Made by a program: the position numbers and the translations under genes
Assembly: GCF_963678635.1 (NCBI RefSeq)
Contig: NC_087067.1
Location: 48,091,618-48,155,617 of the forward strand
Source of the DNA: Symsagittifera roscoffensis
Taxonomy: Eukaryota; Xenacoelomorpha; Acoela; Convolutidae
Direction of reading: 5' to 3'
Length of the DNA: 64,000 nucleotides
Part shown: in pieces, positions 20,957 through 29,979 of the stretch
Layout of the letters: the number at the start of each line of letters is the position of its first letter
Position numbering within the stretch: the first letter of the stretch is position 1
The notes under the pieces: generated by a model
Seen by the model: only the letters and a program-made list of their open reading frames with translations
What the model was told of the DNA's origin: nothing
Database searches by the model: none

Positions 20957-21961
20957 TTATTGATATATTTGAAAACGTGTCAATTTATTTTCTATATTGT
21001 GTAAGTTTCTAAAATTAGAACTTTGTTTTCGTGATGGATTTACTTGTTCATATAAAATTGATTGTATGAAATATTTTTCGTGAAATTTTATCATTCGAGC
21101 GTGTATTTTTGCTACTTGAAATGTTGTACATGTGTCTTCGGGGAACCAAACAATTGTTGCTTGTGTTCGTGTTGTAGGGTCACAATAGCCTTGATCGTTT
21201 TTACAAGGTAATCTAATTCCTTGATAGATCATTGTGTTGTCAGATAAATCGCGTGTGAGTTGTATTTTTTCGAGTTGTATTTTCCAATCGAAAAACATTA
21301 TTTCTTGATATCCTTTATTTTTTGTGTCTGCTTTGCAGTTTGATGGGTTATTTATACCAATGTGAGGTATCCAGTGTTTATCATGTATGTCATAAGTTAA
21401 TCTTCCGTGTGCGCCGTTGTATGGGTATTTTTCATCTAGTTTTATATGTCCTTGATATCTTTCAAGTTCTGCTTGATGTACAGAATCTGAAAAAACTTGG
21501 AAATATACTAACTTTCTATCTGTGTTTTTATTTCTTGTGATGTTTAGTCTGAGTAGCTCGTTTTTACAATCATTGGGATTTAGATGCAAAAGTCGTTCTA
21601 TATTACTTTGGTAGAATGATTCATGAACAAGTCGGTTTTTATTTCCATTTGAGACTTGTGAACAATGTACTTTCTTTTCAGAAAATTTTGCTGTGAATTT
21701 ATATCCTATAACTGTTGTTGCTCGGGCTTTTGAATAAAGTATCGCTATTACATTTGTTGTTTCTATAACTTGTGGTTCTGTTTCGCATTGTGATACTTGA
21801 TTTATTGCATATTTGTGTAATGTTTTTTGTTCGTTTTCGTCACAATCGTAATGTGTTACTAATAAATCTTGGGGTCCTGTGCGGGGGGAAGGGTTTATGT
21901 TTTCATTTGAGGTTATTAGAAAAAGGAGTTGGAGAAAAATTAAAATTTTTAGAATATACAT
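20957..21961 (-). CDS. env-like: Element A glycoprotein, N-terminal ectodomain part with signal peptide
   Basis: 334 codons from ATG at 21961. The first about 18 residues are a Leu/Ile/Phe-rich signal peptide starting MYILKILIF. The following ectodomain has spaced cysteines (HYDCDEN, VSQCET, VHCSQV, NDCKNE, SNCKAD, RLPCKN, GYCDPT, EDTCTT), many Asn-X-Ser/Thr sites and no internal membrane segment. It ends at TAA 20957-20959, after which the same frame stays open. The neighbour upstream overlaps its ATG out of frame. The arrangement after pol and before a membrane-anchored segment is that of an envelope gene of an errantivirus-like element. The closest general resemblance I see is to chuvirus-type glycoproteins. 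An alternative is an unrelated secreted or membrane protein. Confidence 0.65.
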   Translation of the reverse strand: MYILKILIFLQLLFLITSNENINPSPRTGPQDLLVTHYDCDENEQKTLHKYAINQVSQCETEPQVIETTNVIAILYSKARATTVIGYKFTAKFSEKKVHCSQVSNGNKNRLVHESFYQSNIERLLHLNPNDCKNELLRLNITRNKNTDRKLVYFQVFSDSVHQAELERYQGHIKLDEKYPYNGAHGRLTYDIHDKHWIPHIGINNPSNCKADTKNKGYQEIMFFDWKIQLEKIQLTRDLSDNTMIYQGIRLPCKNDQGYCDPTTRTQATIVWFPEDTCTTFQVAKIHARMIKFHEKYFIQSILYEQVNPSRKQSSNFRNLHNIENKLTRFQIYQ

Positions 21962-23123
21962 GTGTATGACAATCCTGAGTATGGGTTATAAAATGTGATG
22001 TAACCAATTGTCTTTTTGGTATATCTGTCGTATTTGTAAATTACTTCAGTTGTTATAAATGGTGGTGGTAGGGATTGAGCTGTTATATTTGGTGGATTTA
22101 ATGGATAGGGATGTTGAGTAATGTTGTTTAATTTAACCGTGATTTCAAATTTTAATTGTAGACTATTCTGTTGGAGTATTTGGATGTTATGAGCACGAAT
22201 GTCTTCGTGAATGTCTTGTCTATATTGTAGTCTATTTAGTGCCCAATTGTGGAGTCGGTTACTTTCTAGGTGTTGTCCAAATAATAGTGGAGGTGCTGTG
22301 AATGTATTCCAGTCTAGTCTTAAAGGAATATTTGTTGATGATTGTTCTCGATATCTAGCGTCGAGGTTATTTGGGAAATTTAAGTTAAAAGGTGGTGGTG
22401 AAATTTGGCTTATTGATGGTGTTGATGGTAGTGATATTGTTTCTGGTAGTGATGAGGATGTTGATGTATCCGTAGAAATGTCTATTGGATCATTGATTAA
22501 ATTTGGTTCACCTTGTGTGAATGAATGTGTTGTCCAGTATGGTAGTCGTGATGTTTGGTTTGTAGGGTTAAAGGGATTTTCACGTACTTGTTCAGATGTT
22601 GGTGTTGAACCTAAGTAATCTGATGGTAGGCTTGAGGTGCTACGTTGTGAAAGAAGCGTAGGGGTTTCTGGTAATATACCAATGGGGTTTTCTGGTGTAC
22701 TTTGTGATGGGGATTGAGGTATATCAAATGAACTCGGGGAGTTTGAAAATTTCTGTTTCGTCGAGGATGTATAATTTGTCTATTTATTTCGACTGTATTT
22801 TGGTTTTGACTAGGATTTCGTATTCTACTTAATTCTTGTGGTAATGTTGGGTATAAGTTATATGTTGGTTCACTTAGAGGTGCTTGTCGTTGAACTGGTT
22901 CTAGTGGTTCTGATAAGCGAGCGTGTCGTTCTTCAAAGGTATATGGGTTATCTTGAAAAGAAATTCGTGTAGATGTTTGGGGGTTTTGGGTAGTTGAAGG
23001 TGGTGTCGGGTTTTCTTGGGATGATGTCGGTGAAGACTGACTATGTGATTGTTGGTTACCAATTTTTGATGGTTTTTGATCTATTCTTTTAGTGGAAAAA
23101 TTTATGTTTTTTGTAGTATTCTT
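21949..23123 (-). pseudogene. Element A Pro/Ser/Thr/Gln-rich ORF without ATG, frameshifted
   Basis: Two overlapping open frames make one protein-like stretch: 23123 down to about 22617, and 22779 down to the TAA at 21949-21951. The amino-acid style (Pro, Ser, Thr, Gln, Asn) switches smoothly between frames somewhere in 22660-22780, so a single indel there is likely. Together they give about 385 codons. Neither has an ATG that would make a long product. The upstream end overlaps the small membrane ORF 23089-23277, so access by ribosomal frameshifting or splicing is possible. The C-terminal about 100 residues are less biased and rich in Asn, Gln and Tyr. The last codons overlap the glycoprotein ATG. 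No family recognised. Confidence 0.5.
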
Positions 23124-23277
23124 CTAGAAAAAGTATTAGGAGGATTGTTGCTAGGGCAAATGTGATAATTGCTTTCTTTATACATTTGCATATTGTCAAG
23201 ATGAGGGATGATAGAATTGTTATAAAAATTACAAATAGTAAAAAAATATCTGTTCTACTAAAAATGGTTCGTATCAT
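23089..23277 (-). CDS. Element A small two-helix membrane protein 2
   Basis: 62 codons from ATG 23277-23275, which overlaps the TGA of the preceding small ORF as ATGA. It has two strongly hydrophobic segments (about residues 11-30 and 36-51) separated by a short Cys/Lys turn (KCIKK), and a basic His/Lys tail. This hairpin topology is seen in viral pore-forming proteins and small assembly factors, but sequence this short and hydrophobic cannot be assigned by eye. Its tail overlaps the start of the Pro/Ser/Thr-rich frame. Confidence 0.5.
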   Translation of the reverse strand: MIRTIFSRTDIFLLFVIFITILSSLILTICKCIKKAIITFALATILLILFLEEYYKKHKFFH

Positions 23278-23504
23278 TTAGATAAGTTTTGTGAATCGTA
23301 CCTGTGGATATAGTCAATAGCTTTTGAAAGCTGGAGGTATAGTTCAAATATGGAATAGAAAACTAAAAAAATATTGCAAAAAATGATTAAGATTATTAGA
23401 AAAGATTCAAAGGTATCAAAAAGAAATATGATGAAAGGTTTAAATTTTGTGAAAAAGTTTGCGAGAATGTTTAGAGTTATGGTAACTGGTCGAGAGAAGG
23501 GCAT
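23274..23504 (-). CDS. Element A small two-helix membrane protein 1
   Basis: 76 codons from ATG 23504-23502. A short basic N terminus is followed by hydrophobic segments at about residues 8-31 and 35-57, with Phe, Ile and Leu dominating, then a polar tail. The stop overlaps the next ORF start as ATGA. It is the first ORF after pol, about 590 bp downstream of the integrase stop. The pair of tiny membrane ORFs before an envelope-like gene is unusual for Ty3/Gypsy. Chance hydrophobic ORFs in AT-rich DNA remain possible, but the ATGA overlap and the similar plan of the two argue against it. Confidence 0.5.
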   Translation of the reverse strand: MPFSRPVTITLNILANFFTKFKPFIIFLFDTFESFLIILIIFCNIFLVFYSIFELYLQLSKAIDYIHRYDSQNLSK

Positions 23505-24097
23505 TTAAGAAATGGCTTCTCGATCGAATATTTTTTGTTGTTTGAGGCAATTTTCAAGTGTGGTCGAATTATTTATTGGTTTTTTGACAAGTGGGTCGAG
23601 TTTTGTGAAAAATTGTTGGGGGCAATTTTTATGGTGATCGGGAGGTCTTCTTTGTCTTTATTTTCATTTGTCAAATGATCTGGGGTATTTTTGAGATTTT
23701 TATACTTTAGGCTAAATAAAATGGTCGTTCTTTTACTTTAGGCTAAATTAACATATTTGTTTGGGGGGTATTTGAGGTCTAGGTTGGGGAAATATTGTTG
23801 ATCTTTGGTTTATTAGATAAGGAAGGGTTATGATATTATGGTGATATTTATTTTAGTTGTCAAATTGGAATGGTTTGCTTATTTTTGACCTGGAGGTCGC
23901 AAAGTTATAGTTATAGATATGCCTGGAGTTTATTATCGTTCGTCTAGTTGATCTGTGTTAGAGTTAGAGAAGGTGACGGATTGGATGAATCCTATTGGCT
24001 AATTACGAGCTAAAATCATTGCGTATTTGTCAGCATGATATTTTGAAAAATGAAAGTTCAAAATATTTCAGAGGTGCAAAAATTATTAAGTATAAAT
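23505..24097 (-). other. Element A pol-to-accessory spacer
   Basis: About 590 bp between the integrase stop and the first small membrane ORF with no long open frame on the sense strand. It contains two copies of CTTTAGGCTAAAT (near 23706 and 23739). A splice acceptor for subgenomic mRNAs would be expected in this area, but none could be singled out. Confidence 0.4.
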
Positions 24098-27000
24098 TTA
24101 AAGCTGTTTTTGAAATTCGACCTTCTTTAAGATTTTAGATTGTGGAATGAATGTTTTATAGTTTTTACGTGGTTGATTTCTAAGTCGTGATGACTCTCTA
24201 TGTTCTGATTTGTCGATTTGTTCTTGAGGTATTATTTTTTCTATCATTTTTCTTTTTTTTCTTTCTTTTTGTGGTGTATTTTGATTTAGCTTTTTTGTAT
24301 TGTTTTTTGTTGTAGTTGATTTTTTATTTTGGTTTTCGAGGTGAATGTCATGTTGTTCCTTTGTTTTATTTTCCGTATGTGGATAATTTTGAATAACTTT
24401 TAAACCTGTGAAAGAATATAATTGTGTTAGTTTGCGTAGTGCGTACTCTTTTGGGTAATAAGGTAATAGGTTGTTTCGGTGTTGAACAATTTCTTTTTTG
24501 TCTGAGTCGGTAATTTTATATGTGACATCTGTGGGTTTGGCAATTATTTGGTATGGTCCTTTACGAAGGGGTTGTAGTTTTTTAGAGATTCCTTTTTGAG
24601 TGTTAAAATTGGGTATTAAAACAAATGTTCCAATTTTTAAATCGGAGGCTGGTGTAAAGCGTGATTTTATTTGTTCATTAATATTTTGTCTTTGTAACAA
24701 CTTTTTTGTTACTTTTTGGTAAATTTCATTGTGTTTTTTATCTCTATTTAAAATCCATTCGGTGTGTGTACCGGAGGCTAACTTAAGAATTTGTGGGTGA
24801 TGAAAATGATCTTCATCGTGTGTATGTAAAGGTAAGTTGTAACAAATTGATTCTTTATTCGGTTGACAATAACTTTGTGCATTTTTATGAGAGTTTGCTG
24901 TAAACATAATCGGTTTGCGTGGCTTTTGATTAAAAACCATTTCATATGGTGACATTCCTAGAGTTGTCGTGATTTGTGAATTATATGCTAAGGGAAATAG
25001 TTTTACATCTGCTGACCATTCGGTATATCTTGTATCATTTCCATTGATGATACATCTAAGATATTCTTGTAGTGAACGGTTCATACCTTCGACTAAGCCG
25101 TTTGTCCAAGGTGCGTGAGATGTACGTGGTTTGTGTTTGATGTTATATCGATGACATAGTGTGATAATTTCATTGTTTATGAATTCTGTACCGTTATCTG
25201 TAACTAGAACTTCTGGTAGTCCGAATTTGGCTATCCAGTGTTCATATAGTGTTGTGTCAGCATAATAAGCGTTACAATGTGGTACTGGATTAAGTGCTAC
25301 ATAATGTGTAAATGCGTCAACAATTACCATAATGTAGGAATTTCCTTCGGATGAGGGTGAAATTGGTCCTTTTGTGTCAAATGAAATACGGTGGTTAAAG
25401 TACAAACTTTCTCCTTTAAAATATTGTTTTTGTGCTATTTGTTTTTGATTTGGATAAGGTTCATATAGCTGACATACTATACAATCATTGCATAGTACTT
25501 TTATCCAAATTGGTGCATTTGGAAAATAAAAGTTTTGTATGAAATTTGAATATGTTTTCTCTGATCCAGAGTGTCCTTTAATGTTTTGTGTATGCGAAAT
25601 ATTAAAAGCTATAAGAATCATACTTAGAGGGAGACAGGGAACTGTAAATTCATTTAATTTGTATTCTAGAAGGTCTGTGTTTTCGTTAATTGTTGTATTA
25701 TTGAATTTTCGAAAATATCGGAGGAGTGTTTTATTTGCTAAAATAGTTGTATCTGCCTTGACGGGTTTAGTTTTATATTTGTGCCATGATTTTAGTTGTC
25801 TAATTAATGGGTCAAGATTTTGATATTGATTCAAAGTATTAATTGTAACTTTATCTGTTGGGGGGAGAAAAATGTTTGCAATTTCTAATTTAGATAAAGG
25901 AATTGTATCAAGTGGGTCATGGAGGTCAAATACTTGATTTATTGTGTATTTTGAATCGTTTGTTTGTGTTCCTGATACATTTATTTTATCAGTTAGGTTT
26001 TCTTTTTCAATTAATGGAAAAAGGTCTTTTTTATGCGAGTGTTGTTTTACTCTTTTTTGTTGGGTGTTATTTTTTATCCATTGTGAGTATGGAATTGGTT
26101 TGAAAGTTGATGTTCCAAGTAGATCAACTTCGTAGTGATTGTTTTGGCAATCTAAATAGAGTGGGAAGTGTTGTAGATTGTTTATCTGTGATTGTTCAAC
26201 GTCAGTTTTTACTGCATATTTGCATTCTAGTCGGGGTGATGTTTCGTTTTCTGCAAGGTAGAATTTTATATTTTTAGGTATTTCAACTGTAGTTTTACGT
26301 GTAAGTAATTCAGGTGGTGTATTTCGACTTAATGTGTCTGGTAATGCAAGATTTTTTCCTGCTGTCCAAACTATTTGTAAGTTTGGGAATTTCATTAGAA
26401 TTAGTTGAAATCTATAAACTCGGTGATTTGGATTAGATTTTTGTGTAAAGAGAAAAATGATTGGTTTGTGATCTGTGAAAAGAACTGTTGGATGTTTTGA
26501 TCCAAGTATCAGAAATTCATATTCTGTTAGTGTATATATTATAGCTTTACACTCTCTCATTAGAGTTGAGAGTCGTAGCTCTGCTTGAGTGAATAATCGA
26601 GAATTTGCTGATATAAGATTCATTTTGTTTGTGCCATTGTGTGATTGTAATAATGCTGCGCCGATGCCAAATTTCGAAGCATCGCACATTGCATAGAATG
26701 GTTGATTTGGATCTGGAATTGTATTCGAAATTTGTTCAGTTAGGATTTTTTTAATTTCTTCAAATCGTGCTTGATGTTCTGTGTTCCATTCAAAATTATT
26801 TTGTTGTCTAAGTATATTATAAAATGGTCTTAGGTATAATTGCATTTTATAGACATATTTACTTAAAAAATTTAACATTCCAAGGAACTCTTGGATTTTC
26901 TTTTTGTTTGTTGGTGGTTGGAGTTTTTGAATAGCATCAATGCGTGATTTTAATGGGGTGATTGTTTTTCTTTCTATATTATGTCCTAAGAATTTTACTC

Positions 27001-27448
27001 GTGTTAAAAAGAAGTGTGATTTATCGGGGGCGGCCTTCAGATTTTCGTTCTGAAGTATTTTGTGATAATGTTCTAAAACTTTAAACATTTCTTCTTTTGT
27101 CTGTGATTGCATAAAAACATCGTCTAGATAAGTGATTGCGTTTTTCTTGAGTATTAGTGGTCTAAAAATGTTGCTCATAAAAGCTGAAAATGCTGCTGGT
27201 CCTATGGATATTCCATAGAATAGGCGGTTGAATTCATATTGCTGATTTCCAATAACAAATTGTGTTAAGCGTCGCGATTGTTCATCTAGTGGCATTTGAT
27301 TATATGCACTATTCATATCTGCGGTTGTAAAGTATTTTCCGTTTATTTTTGTTAACATAACTTGTATTGGTTCAATAGGCCAATTGCATTTTGATTCGTC
27401 TATTAGTGAATTAAGATATATAGCGTCTAAAACTATTTTTAATGATTC
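24098..27448 (-). CDS. pol: Element A pol: reverse transcriptase, RNase H and integrase
   Basis: 1086 codons from the ATG at 27358, and the frame is open back to a TGA at 27449-27451. Residue numbers from that ATG: RT with YLDD at 77-80; RNase H with the Asp of CDAS at 226, Glu 269 and the Asp of TDHK at 296; integrase zinc domain H589, H595, C626, C629; integrase core D661, D721 and E757, the last two 35 residues apart as in the DD35E pattern; GPY motif at 934-936; then a Lys/Asn/Gln-rich C-terminal tail. It copies the RNA genome to DNA and inserts it. All catalytic residues I can check are present. The fingers part of RT lies upstream in 27449-28978 in the same frame, so the TGA interrupts a single enzyme. 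Confidence 0.93.
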   Translation of the reverse strand, partial: ESLKIVLDAIYLNSLIDESKCNWPIEPIQVMLTKINGKYFTTADMNSAYNQMPLDEQSRRLTQFVIGNQQYEFNRLFYGISIGPAAFSAFMSNIFRPLILKKNAITYLDDVFMQSQTKEEMFKVLEHYHKILQNENLKAAPDKSHFFLTRVKFLGHNIERKTITPLKSRIDAIQKLQPPTNKKKIQEFLGMLNFLSKYVYKMQLYLRPFYNILRQQNNFEWNTEHQARFEEIKKILTEQISNTIPDPNQPFYAMCDASKFGIGAALLQSHNGTNKMNLISANSRLFTQAELRLSTLMRECKAIIYTLTEYEFLILGSKHPTVLFTDHKPIIFLFTQKSNPNHRVYRFQLILMKFPNLQIVWTAGKNLALPDTLSRNTPPELLTRKTTVEIPKNIKFYLAENETSPRLECKYAVKTDVEQSQINNLQHFPLYLDCQNNHYEVDLLGTSTFKPIPYSQWIKNNTQQKRVKQHSHKKDLFPLIEKENLTDKINVSGTQTNDSKYTINQVFDLHDPLDTIPLSKLEIANIFLPPTDKVTINTLNQYQNLDPLIRQLKSWHKYKTKPVKADTTILANKTLLRYFRKFNNTTINENTDLLEYKLNEFTVPCLPLSMILIAFNISHTQNIKGHSGSEKTYSNFIQNFYFPNAPIWIKVLCNDCIVCQLYEPYPNQKQIAQKQYFKGESLYFNHRISFDTKGPISPSSEGNSYIMVIVDAFTHYVALNPVPHCNAYYADTTLYEHWIAKFGLPEVLVTDNGTEFINNEIITLCHRYNIKHKPRTSHAPWTNGLVEGMNRSLQEYLRCIINGNDTRYTEWSADVKLFPLAYNSQITTTLGMSPYEMVFNQKPRKPIMFTANSHKNAQSYCQPNKESICYNLPLHTHDEDHFHHPQILKLASGTHTEWILNRDKKHNEIYQKVTKKLLQRQNINEQIKSRFTPASDLKIGTFVLIPNFNTQKGISKKLQPLRKGPYQIIAKPTDVTYKITDSDKKEIVQHRNNLLPYYPKEYALRKLTQLYSFTGLKVIQNYPHTENKTKEQHDIHLENQNKKSTTTKNNTKKLNQNTPQKERKKRKMIEKIIPQEQIDKSEHRESSRLRNQPRKNYKTFIPQSKILKKVEFQKQL

Positions 27449-28978
27449 TCATTTTGCTAGGATGATAACAGGGTTGATAAATGTGTTACCTTTTGGTTGT
27501 TCTTCTTTGTTTACCGGTGAGATTATATTGTATTGTTCTAAATTATCAAGTAATCTGTTCACTTTATCGTGTAAATGAAGTGGTACTTTACTTGCTCTTT
27601 GTTTTTTGAAAACTGCGTCAGGTTTTAATGGGAGATGTAGTGATGAACTGATTTTGCCAACATCAAATTTAGATGTTGCATAGACTGATGAATATTTTAT
27701 TAGCTGTTTGGCTAATTTATCAAATTCGTCTTGTGTTATTTGTGAATGTTGAAAGTTAAACATTGTTAAAAACTTCGGTTGAGTCTCTGTGTAGTTACTT
27801 ATGTTGAATGTAGGTTTGAAATATGGAGTTTTTGTGAAATAGTCTGTATTTCTTTTGTCATTACTTATTATATTATTTATGAATAATTCTTCATTAAGAA
27901 TTGTAGATTGACAAATATCTAATAATTGGAGTATATTATTTACGCGGTATGCTTTTTCATGTATTGGTGATATCGTAGCGTTGGTTTCGCAATAGCCTAA
28001 AAGTCCTAAAGGTAATGTTACTTGATAGGGTGTATTGTTGTATACATGTAGAGATATAATATCTGAATTCGAGTTTTTCAAATATTTTATGGATGAAATT
28101 GTGATTTTGAAAAACTTATGGATAGGTTTGAATACAAAATCTGACATATAGAGTTGTTGTTTGTTTTGTTTTTTATCATATTGGTGAACTTGTTTTATTG
28201 AAAAATTATATATGTTTCCTGATAGTGGTTTCAGGTGTTTTCTTTGTTGATTATATATCGGATAAAATTTTGAACAGAATGGTGGTTGTTTATTTAATCT
28301 TTGAAAAAATGTTAGGGATGTGTCTTTTGTTTTTGTGTATTTATCTTTGATTAGTGTTTTACTATTCAAAATGTTGATTGTTGGTATATATTTAGAGATA
28401 AATGGTATTCCAATGATATTGTGTTCAATATCAGTGATATGGAATATTTGTTTAAATGGTTTATTTAAAATTTTATTTTGTTCTATTGTTCTTGTGGGGA
28501 GAAGAAATAATTGAATTTTTCCATAATTTACCAATGTTGATCCTTGTGCTGTTGCTAGTTTACTGGATGTTTCAAGGGGTGTTAATTTTGGGTGTAATGT
28601 TTTTATCTCATTCCATGTGGGAATGTTTATTATGTTTGATTCTGCTCCTGAATCAATTAAAAAGTCAATTTCAAGATCTGGTGGTTGAAATTCTTTGCTT
28701 CTTGGACTTTCTAAAAGAAATGGTATTGTCCAAATTTTTTCTTTAGGTTGTTCTTTTTGTATATTTTGATAGATGTGATTTGTATTCAAGCATTTTGTTT
28801 TGTCTTTTTCATTGGATTGGTTTGTAGTGTTGATTTCGTTAGTTTCTTGTGCCGTTTGTGTGGAATGGATGGGTTCAATATAATAATTGTGAAGGAGTTC
28901 TAATTGATTTTCGTATATATGTGATGAAAAAGGTTGTTCATATATAATAGGTTCGTAGTCATTTTCGACTGCTATCAT
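27449..28978 (-). CDS. pro-pol: Element A protease and start of reverse transcriptase
   Basis: 509 codons from ATG 28978; the frame is open upstream to about 29265, overlapping the end of gag. The retropepsin-type active site reads LIDSGAES at about 107-114, with a second-lobe HNIIG motif at 186-190. The last about 100 residues are the typical beginning of Ty3/Gypsy RT (short basic-proline stretch before a helix ending in an ISPVN-type motif, then NPVIILAK). The frame ends there at TGA 27449-27451 and continues in the same frame as 24098-27448. The TGA is therefore either a nonsense mutation or a recoded stop. A fused protease-RT-RNase H-integrase is the family rule. Confidence 0.88.
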   Translation of the reverse strand: MIAVENDYEPIIYEQPFSSHIYENQLELLHNYYIEPIHSTQTAQETNEINTTNQSNEKDKTKCLNTNHIYQNIQKEQPKEKIWTIPFLLESPRSKEFQPPDLEIDFLIDSGAESNIINIPTWNEIKTLHPKLTPLETSSKLATAQGSTLVNYGKIQLFLLPTRTIEQNKILNKPFKQIFHITDIEHNIIGIPFISKYIPTINILNSKTLIKDKYTKTKDTSLTFFQRLNKQPPFCSKFYPIYNQQRKHLKPLSGNIYNFSIKQVHQYDKKQNKQQLYMSDFVFKPIHKFFKITISSIKYLKNSNSDIISLHVYNNTPYQVTLPLGLLGYCETNATISPIHEKAYRVNNILQLLDICQSTILNEELFINNIISNDKRNTDYFTKTPYFKPTFNISNYTETQPKFLTMFNFQHSQITQDEFDKLAKQLIKYSSVYATSKFDVGKISSSLHLPLKPDAVFKKQRASKVPLHLHDKVNRLLDNLEQYNIISPVNKEEQPKGNTFINPVIILAK

Positions 28979-29118
28979 ATTTATGGAGGTAGTGTTTTCT
29001 GTATCACTTTCTGAATCTGATGATTCACAGTTTATTTGATTTAGTTGTAGTTCGGTATTTCCTGTGTCATCAATACCTGGGGGGTCTGATGTTGTTTCTG
29101 GATTTGATTGTACTTGAT

Positions 29119-29979
29119 TTATATTTCTTTGATGTTTAGGTGTACTACTTCTGTGGCGATTATTAGAATTATTATAATGGTTATTATTCCTGTGTGGTGA
29201 TTGGGAATAAATTCTATAAAGATTATTATAACTTGAATGTCGATTTTGTGAAATATTTCGTTATTGTTTGGTCTGTTATAGTTTGATCTATTATATGAGT
29301 TATTCCTTGATCGATTGTTCGGGCAATTCTGGTTTCGGTTGTTTAAATAACTTCTATTCCGATTATTGGAGTAGTTTCTATTTCTATTGTATGATGAGCT
29401 TCGTGATTGATTGTTTGGATAGTAATTATTTCTTGATTGGGAATTAGATCTAGAAACAAATTGTGTTGTATTTGAATTTGATCTGGAGTAGTTATTTCGA
29501 CTATTTGGTCTATTGTAATGATTTTGTGACGAATTTTGTGTATTTCGTCGTTCTGGTGATCTTCCTCTATAACTTGAGTTATATGGTGATTGATTTCTCG
29601 TGTAATTGGTATTGTTCGGAAGGGGTTTTCCTGAACTGTTGTTAATGTATACATTTTTGTTTGGTAGATTTTGATCTTTCTTCATGTAATGATAGAATGA
29701 TTTATTTGGTTCTTTATATTTTTGAGGTTTGTTTTGATTGTCCTGTTGTTTTTGTCTACATTCGGAAATACTATGTCCGTATCGTCGGCAATTATTACAC
29801 CATTTTTTGAAAGATGGTTTGCCTTTAAAGTTTGGGTGTTTTTCATAAATATTGAGTATTTCAGTGATTTTTTCAACGAGGTCTGTATCTGAATCCTGTA
29901 TATTATTGATATTTGTGGTATTTGTTTCAATTCGATTAACATATTGTAATTTCAGATTTTCTGTTTCTTCAAGTTTCAT
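29119..29979 (-). CDS. gag: Element A gag C-terminal part: coiled coil and CCHC nucleocapsid
   Basis: 286 codons from ATG 29979; the frame is open back to 30069 and starts with a charged helical stretch. A CCHC zinc knuckle, CX2CX4HX4C, sits at C61, C64, H69 and C74 and would bind the RNA genome. After it comes an Asn/Arg/Ser/Tyr-rich low-complexity region. The last about 35 residues turn hydrophobic because the frame has shifted. The neighbouring frame continues the Asn/Arg/Ser style and runs into the protease ORF, so a frame change near 29265 connects gag to pro. The junction with the capsid part is also out of frame near 30060, at a run of six A on the sense strand. Confidence 0.82.
   Translation of the reverse strand: MKLEETENLKLQYVNRIETNTTNINNIQDSDTDLVEKITEILNIYEKHPNFKGKPSFKKWCNNCRRYGHSISECRQKQQDNQNKPQKYKEPNKSFYHYMKKDQNLPNKNVYINNSSGKPLPNNTNYTRNQSPYNSSYRGRSPERRNTQNSSQNHYNRPNSRNNYSRSNSNTTQFVSRSNSQSRNNYYPNNQSRSSSYNRNRNYSNNRNRSYLNNRNQNCPNNRSRNNSYNRSNYNRPNNNEIFHKIDIQVIIIFIEFIPNHHTGIITIIIILIIATEVVHLNIKEI

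Noticed and set aside
22211-22618. 135-codon plus-strand ORF
   Set aside because: Antisense to the Pro/Ser/Thr-rich frame of element A; its composition mirrors that frame.
19847-27451. Alternative genetic code in which TGA is read as an amino acid
   Set aside because: TAA stops interrupt the same frames, and TGA also serves as the natural end of several ORFs, so nonsense mutation or readthrough is simpler.
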